From Planctomycetota bacterium (GTDB lineage: Bacteria > Planctomycetota > UBA1135 > UBA2386), in NCBI GenBank assembly GCA_020848735.1, contig JADLHO010000145.1, forward strand, positions 1 through 64,000: a DNA stretch of 64,000 nucleotides. The letters run 5' to 3'. Position numbers and translations under genes: made by a program. How positions within the stretch are numbered: the stretch's first letter is position 1; every line of letters begins with the position of its first letter. Below, piece by piece: positions 9,419-17,700 of the stretch. A model generated the notes under the pieces. That model was not told where the DNA came from and made no database searches. It saw nothing but the letters and a program-made list of their open reading frames with translations.

Positions 9419-10228
9419 GTGGACGTTCAGGAGTTCTGGCAGGAGAACAAGCGCTGGGTGCTCGGCGTCGTCGCCGGGGCCATCGTGTTCTGGATCGGTT
9501 CCGACTTCGTCGGTCGGTCGTTCGGCGCCGATGCCTCGCTGCGTCGGGCGAACACGATCGCGCAGGGGATCCGCGAGGAGCACTTCGATGCGGCGGCGCT
9601 CGCCGCCGCGCGCAAGGAGAGCGAGACCCTGGCCGCGCTCGCCGAGCGCGTGCGCGCGACGGTCGCGTTCGTGCCCGATCCCGACTTCGTGCTCGAGGGC
9701 AAGGGCGAGCCCGAGACCTGGTTCCCGGCGATCGCCCACCGCGTGCGCACGATGGTCCTGCGCACGGCGCAGGAGACCGGAGTCGACCTCGACGACAAGC
9801 ACGTCGCGTGGACGCCCCCGGCCGATCGCGACGACATGGAGGCGCGCCTGCTCGAGCTCTGCGTGCTCCAGCACGCCGCGGCGCGGCTCTTCGAGGCCTC
9901 GGCGGAAGTGCTGGCGCGCGACCCGGAGGCGCTCGGACTGCAGTCGATCGACGCGCTCAAGATCGAGAACAAGAAGCGCGCCGCGGGCGCGCGCCGTCCG
10001 CGCGCGGGCGAGCCCGCGGCCGCGGCGAGCCTCGACGAGTACGTCGTCACGATCGCCTTCCGGAGCGATGTCGCGACCTTGCACGCCTGGCTCGAGCGCC
10101 TGCGCTCGGCGACGCCCGCGCTCGGCATCGCGTCCGGCGAACCCTTCACGATCCAGGCCGGCGAACAGCTCGGCGACCCCGTGCGCGTCAAGGGTGCCGT
10201 CTCGGCACTGGTGATTCGGCAATCCTGA
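9419..10228 (+). CDS. PilO/GspM-like inner-membrane platform protein
   Basis: A 269-aa bitopic protein: a short cytoplasmic N-terminus, one membrane segment at about 11-30 (RWVLGVVAGAIVFWIGSDF), a long helical or coiled-coil stalk, and a C-terminal ferredoxin-like domain (DEYVVTIAFRSDVATLHAWLERL). This architecture and the place directly after PilM-PilN identify it as the PilO counterpart; sequence similarity alone is weak. The start is a GTG with a good AGGAG at 9409-9413. A Lys/Arg-rich patch at about 180-200 breaks the stalk from the terminal domain. Expected to pair with the PilN half of the preceding protein. Confidence 0.7.
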   Translation: MDVQEFWQENKRWVLGVVAGAIVFWIGSDFVGRSFGADASLRRANTIAQGIREEHFDAAALAAARKESETLAALAERVRATVAFVPDPDFVLEGKGEPETWFPAIAHRVRTMVLRTAQETGVDLDDKHVAWTPPADRDDMEARLLELCVLQHAAARLFEASAEVLARDPEALGLQSIDALKIENKKRAAGARRPRAGEPAAAASLDEYVVTIAFRSDVATLHAWLERLRSATPALGIASGEPFTIQAGEQLGDPVRVKGAVSALVIRQS

Positions 10229-10246
10229 TCCGGCACTCCCCACCCG

Positions 10247-12892
10247 ATGAACCTGCGCAAGGAAACCATCCTCTTCCTGGTCGTGCTCGCGCTCGCGGCG
10301 TGGCTCGCCCTGGCGTCGGAGAAGTCGACCAAGGTGCCGAGCGCCTCGCCAGCGGCGCGCGCGCTCGCGGCGGGTGCCACGCCGATCGTCGTGCTCGCCG
10401 ATCCGAAGGCCCGCACGCCGAGCCGTGAGATCTTCCGCGAGCCGACCGAGGCCGTGCCGCTGCCGCCGACGGAGCTGCCGTTCCCCGCGCTCGAGCCGCT
10501 GCCGATCGTCGCACCGCCCCTGCCGCTCGGCCCACAGGCGAGCGCGTTCCACCTGCTGCGCATGCCGGGACTCGCGCCCACGCCGCACGAGTTCGCCGCG
10601 CCCGCCGCCGAGAACGGCGGTGACGCGGAGGCCGGCAACCCGACCGCGCCGCCCGCGCAGGACGGCGGCCTCAGCGAGGAGGAGCTCAACCGTCGTTTCG
10701 ACCGGATCTGGCTCGAGGGTGCGACGCCGCAGTACGGCCACGTGCTCAACCCGGGCAAGTACGCGCTGCCCGCGAGCGGGCCGGCGCTGGAGCCGATCCA
10801 GTTCCAGTACGTGAACCGCAAGACCGGGCAGCCGACCGGTGCCGCGCAGGCACTCGACGGCAAGCGCCTCACGAAGCTCATCCTCGCCGACAGCCTCGAG
10901 AACAAGATCGCGCGGCACCGGCTGCAGGCCGGCGACGGCCAGGGCTCGGTCGAAGGCCGGCTCGCGTTCCTCGAGGAACTCATCGGCCACGCGCGCCGCG
11001 AGAGCTGGGTCTGGGCCGAGGTCGAGGCGGACGCGAAGGCCCTCGTCGAGATCACGAAGAGCGAGGTCGGCTTCGCCGCGCTGCTCGGCGCGTACCGCGC
11101 GCAGGGCGACCTCGGCAAGGAGCTCGCGGTCTTCGACTCCCTGCCCGAGACGCTCGCCGACTCCGCGTTCCGCTGGCGTGAGCAGGCCGAGCTCGAGGCC
11201 CGTCTGGGGCTCGACCTCGATGCCGAGGAGCATCTCACGCGCGCGCTCGGCAAGGCGCCGACCGACCCGGCGGCGCATCACGCGATGGCCGCGTTCCTGC
11301 TCGCACGGGGCCGTGCCGCGGAGGCGCTGCCGCACGCGGAGCAGGCCGCGCGCTCGCAGTCGCAGGCATTCAGCGAGCGACAGCGGCAGAGCTTCGGCGA
11401 GGTGCTGGTCGCGGTCCAACTCGCGCTCGGCAGGCTCGCCGACGCGGACCTCGCGATCACCCGCATCCCCGGCGACGCCGGCCGGCGGAACGAGCTCCGC
11501 GGGGCGATGGAGTACGCACGTGGCACCCTCGAGGCCGCGGCGGGCCTCTTCGCGCGCGCGGCGGAGGCCGACGAGAGCGGCGCGGTGCGGTACGCGCTCG
11601 GCGCCACGCAGTTGCGCCTGGGGCAGTGGAACGAGGCGAAGCAGAACCTCGAGCGCGCCCGCGATCTCGCGCCGGCGAGCCGCGCGCGTGCGCTCGGCGC
11701 CCTCGGCCTGCTCTACGAGCGCACGGGTCATCCCGATCTCGCGCTGACGAACCTGAACGCGGCGGAACGCAGCGATCCGAGCGATCCCTGGGTCCTCTAT
11801 CTGCTCGGGCGGCAGCAGCGCCTCCTCGGTCGATACGACGAGGCCCTCGTCACGCTGCGCCGCGCCTTGGCCCTGCGCGACGACTTCGCGGAGGCCTGCG
11901 CGGAAGCGGCGCTCTGCTTCCTCGGCAAGGCCGAGCCCGGTGTCGCCGACGCCCCCGACGCGCTCGCGCGCGCCGTGCGCTACGTCGACAAGCTGGTGGA
12001 ACTCGACGCCTCGCGCTCCGCGTTCGCGCCCTACGTCGAACTGCAGGGTTACGTGCTCGCCCGCGTCGGCGAGACGAACCGCGCGCGGCGGGCCTTCGAG
12101 GGCATCGCCGAGAAGGGCAGCGACTTCGCGAAGATCGGCCTCGCGATCCTCGACTACCGCCAGAAGCGCAGCGCCGATGCACGCACGGCGCTGGCGAGCC
12201 TCGCCAACCATCCGAGCGGGGCGCCCGCGACCACGAGCTTCGCGCGCGATCTCGTCGACGCGATCGACGACCACGCCAACAAGGAGCAGGTGCGCGATTC
12301 GTTCGCGCGGCCCGAGCTCGGACTCTGGCAGAACGAGGGTCGACTGCGACCGACGATCGCCGACGAGCGGCTGAGCTTCCACGGCGCGAGCAGCGAGGAG
12401 AGCTTCGTGCGGCGCAAGGTCCGCGCGGGGGACTTCCTCCGCGTCGAGGTCTCGATGCGGCTCCTCAGCGAACTCGCCACCACGGGCTTCGCCGGCCTCC
12501 GCATCACGAACCCGCAGCGGGCACAGGACTTCACGTTCGAGGTCGGGCTGCGTCGTCTCGGCGGCAAGCTCGTGCCGACCGTGCGCGCGGTCGACGGCCA
12601 GGCGCGGGACGGGAACGAGGCCAAGGACCTCTTCATCCTCGAGGCGCTCGAGATCGACCAGCGCGGCGTGCAGGACCTCGCGATCGAACTCGTCCCCGAC
12701 GCCGATCGCGGCAGCAAGCGCGCCGGTCTGAGGCTCTGGTGGAACGGTCGCGTCGTCCACGAGGTCGCGACGTTGAAGGGCCTCTCCCAAGGCGCGAGCT
12801 TCGAACTCGCGACGGACCTCGGTGTCGAGGGCAAGCCGGTGCAGGTCGTCTTCGACGATTACCGCCTCGTCCGTCGCAAGGCAGTCAAGTGA
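10247..12892 (+). CDS. membrane-anchored TPR protein with a C-terminal jelly-roll domain
   Basis: An 881-aa protein. Residues 7-23 form a signal anchor (TILFLVVLALAAWLALA), followed by a Pro-rich extended stretch (about 60-140) that could cross the periplasm. About 230-680 is a helical array with tetratricopeptide repeats, for example EAKQNLERARDLAPASRARALG followed by the next repeat pair, and YDEALVTLRRALALRDDF. The last 180 residues are beta-rich and look like a concanavalin/LamG-type jelly roll (RLWWNGRVVHEVATLKG, VQVVFDDYRLVRRK). In position it takes the place of PilP or GspC. No enzyme motif is visible. The stop overlaps a GTG just before the next gene's ATG, implying translational coupling. 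Confidence 0.65.
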   Translation: MNLRKETILFLVVLALAAWLALASEKSTKVPSASPAARALAAGATPIVVLADPKARTPSREIFREPTEAVPLPPTELPFPALEPLPIVAPPLPLGPQASAFHLLRMPGLAPTPHEFAAPAAENGGDAEAGNPTAPPAQDGGLSEEELNRRFDRIWLEGATPQYGHVLNPGKYALPASGPALEPIQFQYVNRKTGQPTGAAQALDGKRLTKLILADSLENKIARHRLQAGDGQGSVEGRLAFLEELIGHARRESWVWAEVEADAKALVEITKSEVGFAALLGAYRAQGDLGKELAVFDSLPETLADSAFRWREQAELEARLGLDLDAEEHLTRALGKAPTDPAAHHAMAAFLLARGRAAEALPHAEQAARSQSQAFSERQRQSFGEVLVAVQLALGRLADADLAITRIPGDAGRRNELRGAMEYARGTLEAAAGLFARAAEADESGAVRYALGATQLRLGQWNEAKQNLERARDLAPASRARALGALGLLYERTGHPDLALTNLNAAERSDPSDPWVLYLLGRQQRLLGRYDEALVTLRRALALRDDFAEACAEAALCFLGKAEPGVADAPDALARAVRYVDKLVELDASRSAFAPYVELQGYVLARVGETNRARRAFEGIAEKGSDFAKIGLAILDYRQKRSADARTALASLANHPSGAPATTSFARDLVDAIDDHANKEQVRDSFARPELGLWQNEGRLRPTIADERLSFHGASSEESFVRRKVRAGDFLRVEVSMRLLSELATTGFAGLRITNPQRAQDFTFEVGLRRLGGKLVPTVRAVDGQARDGNEAKDLFILEALEIDQRGVQDLAIELVPDADRGSKRAGLRLWWNGRVVHEVATLKGLSQGASFELATDLGVEGKPVQVVFDDYRLVRRKAVK

Positions 12893-12894
12893 CC

Positions 12895-13617
12895 ATGCAG
12901 TCGATCGTCCCCGTGTGCCCCGCAGCCGGCGCTCGCGCGCGCGCCTCCGACCGCGCGGCGGGTTTCACCCTGATCGAGATCCTCGTCGTGATCGGCATCA
13001 TCGGGCTGATCGCGGCGGCCTTCGCGCCGAGCCTCTTCGGCGCGGGGCAGAACGCGAAGATCGCCGAGACGCAGGCGCGCATCCTGCAGATCGGGACCTT
13101 CATCGACGGGAGCAAGGAGGTCTGGGGCGACGTGCCGCCGGACGACTACTCGCTCCTCGGCGGTGCCGGCGGTGCGCAGTCCGGCTGGCAGTTCGGTCCC
13201 GACGATGGCCGCAACACCGGCATCGAGTCGCTCCTCTTGCACCTCTCGTGGCAGACCAAGGGTGGCGGGCGCTTCGACGAGTCGCGCGGCCAGTGGCTGC
13301 TGAACACCGACGGCGACAAGGCGCCGGTCACGATCCCCCTGCTCGGCCACAAGGAGCGCATGGAGATCCTCGACGCCTGGGGCACGCCCTTCGCGTACTT
13401 CAGCGCGAAGACCGGCAGCGGCTACCGCGGCGCGCAGCGCATCGTGACGACCGACGGCGACGGCAAGGCGGCGGAGGAGGTCGAGGCGCGGCCCTGGAAG
13501 GACCCGGCCAGCGGCGCGTGGTTCAACCCGCGGAGCTGTCAGATCGTGTCGGCCGGTCCGGACCGGCTCTTCAACACGGACGACGACCTCGCCAACTTCG
13601 AGGTGCCCAGGGACTAG
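12895..13617 (+). CDS. GspG-like major pseudopilin
   Basis: A prepilin: a 23-residue basic leader ending in Gly23, then FTLIEILVVIGIIGLIAAA with Glu at +5, the substrate pattern of prepilin peptidase. The mature protein is about 217 aa. Its C-terminal region has the GspG-type layout: LLGHKERMEILDAWGTPFAYFS resembles the WGxPYxY signature of major pseudopilins, and PDRLFNTDDDL matches the calcium-binding loop of GspG (GPDG...DDI). I start at the ATG at 12895, two bases after the preceding stop. The peptidase itself is not in the window. Confidence 0.85.
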   Translation: MQSIVPVCPAAGARARASDRAAGFTLIEILVVIGIIGLIAAAFAPSLFGAGQNAKIAETQARILQIGTFIDGSKEVWGDVPPDDYSLLGGAGGAQSGWQFGPDDGRNTGIESLLLHLSWQTKGGGRFDESRGQWLLNTDGDKAPVTIPLLGHKERMEILDAWGTPFAYFSAKTGSGYRGAQRIVTTDGDGKAAEEVEARPWKDPASGAWFNPRSCQIVSAGPDRLFNTDDDLANFEVPRD

Positions 13618-13700
13618 GGCCCGCGCCGCGCTTCCCTCGACGTCCCCTCACCGCAGCAGCCTCCGAACAGCCCCCCGCATCGCGACCCGCAGCAGCGCCC

Positions 13701-14726
13701 ATGACCCCGCCGATCCGCAGCGGAAGAGACCGCGACGATGTGCCCGCGCCGCAGCGCGGCTTCACGTTGATCGAGCTGCTGGTGGTGATGGGGGTGCTCG
13801 GCATCCTGATGGGCATGGGCATGGGCTTCCTGCGTCGTCGCGGCCGCGACCTCGATGTCGCGGTCACGATGGTCCGCGACCAGTTGCGTCTCGCCGCGGA
13901 CTCGGCGGCGACGCGTCACCTGCCGGCGAGTGTCGCGATCGTGCAAGGCGAGGACGGTGCGCCCGCGACCGTGCGCGCGCGCGTGCTCGCGCCGATCGCG
14001 TTCTTCCACCTCGACGAGGACGAGCGCCGTGACGAGCGCGCCGGTCTCGAGACCGAGCTCAGCGGGGAGACGGTGCCCGGCCGCTTCGGGGAGGCGCGGC
14101 GCAACGACCCGGCCCAGAAGCGCAGCCTGCTCCGGGCGGTCGTCGGCGATCGGCCGGCCTTCGACCTGCGCGACGGCTTCGCGACGCGCCTCGATCTCCG
14201 CTTCGACGCCGACCAGAGCGAGGCCGGCGAGGGCGTCGTGCTGCGCATCGGTTCGACGCTCGAGCTGCGGGTCGACGAGGCGCTCGTGCCCTCGGCCAAG
14301 TTCGTCGGCACGGAGGGCGGCGACCAGCAGGGCCGCTCCTTCACGCTGACGACGAAGCGCTCGCTGCCCACCGAGCGCTGGGTCACGCTCGAACTCGTGC
14401 ACGACGGCCGGAGCTTCGCGATGCTCGCCGACGGCGTCGAACTCGCGCGCACCGCGGCGCCGCAGCGGCTCTGGCAGCGTCCCGAGGACGTGCTCGAGCT
14501 CTCGCCTGCCGATCGACCGCTCGCGGCGCTCGTCGACGAGTTCGCGATCTTCGCCTACGACGTCTCCGAGCAGCAGACCCTGCCCTCGGGGATCACGATC
14601 CGCGCGGAGCCCGCGGAGATCGCGTTCGATCGCAACGGCGACCTCGAGGCGCCGGCCTCGCTCCACCTCTCCGACCAGGACGACGAACGCGCGCTGCGCG
14701 TCGGCGCCAAGGGCAGCGTCGAATGA
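13701..14726 (+). CDS. GspH-like prepilin with a fused LamG-like domain
   Basis: A prepilin with leader ending at Gly20, then FTLIELLVVMGVLGILMGMG with Glu at +5. The next 60 residues resemble GspH/FimT (VAVTMVRDQLRLAADSAATRHLPASVAI). From about 150 the sequence becomes a LamG/concanavalin-like jelly roll: RSFTLTTKRSLPTERWVTLELVHDG, a strand pair ending in ADGVELART, and LAALVDEFAIFAYDVSE. GspH proteins are normally about 170-200 aa; this one is 341 because of the inserted domain. The last residues return to a GspH-like IRAEPAEIAFDRNGDLEAP. A GTG at about 13740 would give a shorter leader. Its stop overlaps the GspK start by 4 bases (ATGA). Confidence 0.78.
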   Translation: MTPPIRSGRDRDDVPAPQRGFTLIELLVVMGVLGILMGMGMGFLRRRGRDLDVAVTMVRDQLRLAADSAATRHLPASVAIVQGEDGAPATVRARVLAPIAFFHLDEDERRDERAGLETELSGETVPGRFGEARRNDPAQKRSLLRAVVGDRPAFDLRDGFATRLDLRFDADQSEAGEGVVLRIGSTLELRVDEALVPSAKFVGTEGGDQQGRSFTLTTKRSLPTERWVTLELVHDGRSFAMLADGVELARTAAPQRLWQRPEDVLELSPADRPLAALVDEFAIFAYDVSEQQTLPSGITIRAEPAEIAFDRNGDLEAPASLHLSDQDDERALRVGAKGSVE

Positions 14727-17700
14727 ACGGCAAGCGGCTCTCTCTCCCGCCGTCCGGTCCGCAGCGCGGCCAGACCGGCCTCGCGCTCATCGCGGTGCTC
14801 GTCTCGCTCGGCTTCCTGCTCGCGATCACGCTGCCCTTCATGCTGAGCATGCGGCACGGCGGCTCCCGCGCGCGCGCGGCCGTCGACGAGACGCAGGTCG
14901 CCTGGGCGGCCGATTCGGTGCGCGACCTGCTGCTGCAGGGCGTGGCGAACAGCGCGGGCAGCATCGACCCGACGCCGAGCTTCGACGGTCGTGACGAGTT
15001 CGCGGCCGCGCTCGAACTGCCCGAGGCCTTCCGTCCGCTGAGCGCGCTCGGCGTCGATCGGCACGTCCTGCAGGGCGAGGTCGCCGATCTCGCGCGCTTC
15101 GTCGAGCTCGCGTCGGCGACGCCGCTCGTCTACGCCAACCTGCTGCAGCTCGTCGTGCGCACGACCGGCGAGACGAAGGCGGACGCCACCGAGCTGCTCG
15201 TCGACGGCGACACCTCGACGTTCCCGGAGCAGGGCCTGCTGTACTGCAACCGCGAGGTGATCCGCTACGGCCAGCGCGAGGGCAACCGCTTCACGCAGCT
15301 CGAGCGCGGCGTCTACGCCGAGCTCGGCTACTTCCCGTCGACGGCGTTTCCCGAGTACGTGATCGAGGCGGAGAGCGCCGTCCTCGACCTGCGCTGCGTG
15401 CTCGCCGTCCTCTTGGGCATCGACCTCGACGGCGACCCCGCGAGCTTCCACGCGCTCGGCAGCGTGGGCGAGCTCGGTCGCCTCGCGGTGCTCGGCCTCC
15501 CCTCGTTCACGCCCCGCCAGCTCGAACGCCTCGAGCGCTTCCTCTGCGGCAGCGCCCTGCGGGAGAGCTCCTCCCGCTTCGGCCGCGGGGAACGCGTCTT
15601 CGAGATCCTGCCCGACGAGACGCAGCGCCCGCGCCTCCTGCGCGTGAAGTCGGCGGCGGCGATGGGGGCGGGGCGCGTCGTGCGCGTGCGCAGCCTCGAC
15701 GGCAAGCTCGTGGAATACGCGCTCGTCCACGACACGCAGGAGCGCGGCGAGCGCGGCACCTATGAGCTCGGCGGCGGCGATTGGATCGCGCTCGTGCGAC
15801 CGTTGACGGCGACGTTCACGCCACCGGACTGCGTCGTCGAACCGCTCGTGCCGGCGGCGGTGAACCTGAACACCGCGCCGGTCGAGCTGATCGAGGCCCT
15901 GCTCGCGAACCTGCGGCGACCCGCGCAGGGGGCGCAGCGCGGCGACGACCACCGCGCCAGCGCGTCGCCGCCGAGCCTCTCTCGCGCGCGCGCGAAGGAA
16001 CTCGCGCTCTCGATCGCGGCGCTGCGCGGCGACGGCGGCGAGGCCGAGAGCCTCGCCGGCACCGAGTTCGAACCGCGGCCCTTCGACGGCTGGCAGGACT
16101 TCGGCACGCGCGTCGTTCCCCTCCTGAGCGGCGATGCCGACGCCGCACCGGGCGCGGCCCAGGCGCGACGCATGCTGGCGATGGCCGTCTACGACGGCAT
16201 GCAGCTCGGCTGCACGAAGTCGCTCGAGCTCGGCACCGTCCCGATCGCCTTCCACTCGGGGCAGCTCGTGAGGTACCGCGCCAGCGCGTCGCGCCAACGC
16301 GCGACCGGCCGCGAGGTCGCGCGGAAGGAGATCGAGGGCCTCGCGATCGCGATGCCCGGACAGCAGCTCGCCGTGGGGGCCGCGACGCAGGAACAGCTCG
16401 ACGAGGCCTTCCGCCTCGATCGTCGCTCACCCTTCTGGCACACGTTCCCGATCAACACCTCGGCGCTGCAGCCCTTCGACCTCAACACGGTGCCCGCGGT
16501 CCACACCTCCGCGCACCTGCTCGCGAGCCTCTTCCCCGACGCCGGGTTCGGGACCGCGCGCTGGCCGGCGCGCAGCGGCGAGGCCGGCTCGATGCGCCCG
16601 CAGCCGGCGACGACGCCGCTGAGCCTGCCGGGCAACGGCGTCTACGCGCACGACAGCTTCCTCACCGCGCAACACCCCGAGGGCCGCGACCTCGGCGCCG
16701 AGGGTGGCTACCGCGCCCAGAACAGCGGGCCGCGCGCGGGGAACGTCCAGGCGCAGCGCAGCTTCGACCACTCGCGCATCGTGTTCCCGATGACGAGCGT
16801 GGGCGGCGTCACCGCGCCCTTCGCCACCGCCTTCTGGCTGCGCCTCGACGCGACCGGTCCCCAGGCGCTCTTCGACCTCGCGCGCAACGACGGCGTCGCC
16901 GAGCGCAACCGCATCCAGTGCGCGATCGTCGACGGCAAGCTGCGGCTGCAGATCGTCGACGAGGCGGGCATCGACCCGAATCCGGGCGACAGCGAGTACG
17001 CGCCCGAGCTCAGCGCCGGGGTGTGGGAGGTGCCGACCGAGAGCCTCGCCCTGCAGCCCGGGCTCTGGTACCACGTCGCGCTCTCCGCGCACGGCAACCG
17101 GCCGGGGCAGCTCTCGCTGTTCATCGACGGTGCGCCGCGCGGCGAGCCGCGCCTGCGGACCGTCACCGCACAGGCGTTGCCGACCTACCAGCCGCAGAGC
17201 GGTCAGGCGTCGTTCCTCGACGAGTCCGAGCGCTTCATCGACCTGCGCGTCGAGAGCACCGAGGGCTTCCCGAACCGCGGTGTGCTGCGCGTCGGCCTCG
17301 AGCTCTTCGAGTACTCCGCGAAGGACTCGACGAGCTTCCGCGGTCGCTTCGACGACTCGGCCGGCGGCCGGCGCGCGCGCGCGGCGATGCACGAGTTCGC
17401 CGTCGAGATCCCGCGCGACGAGAACGGGGATCCGCGCGAGGACCTGCTCAAGATCCTCAACGGCAACCTGGAGGCGAGCGTCCCCGACCATCCGGCGGGG
17501 ACCGCGGTCGAGCTGTACGGGTACTCGATCCCGATGTACCCCAACACGGCCATGCAACCCGGCGGTGCGACGCTGCCCGAGTCGCTGGGCGTCTTCGCGG
17601 TGACGCGCGTCGCGAACAGCAGCGGTCTGCGGCCGATCCAGATCGTCACGCAGCAGTTCACCGTGCCGATCGGCGACGGCATCGACGACACCTGGAGCGG

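Noticed and set aside
9314-12790. 1158-codon minus-strand open frame
   Set aside because: Antisense shadow of the PilO-like and TPR genes, which have signal anchors, TPR motifs and operon overlaps; the antisense translation has none.
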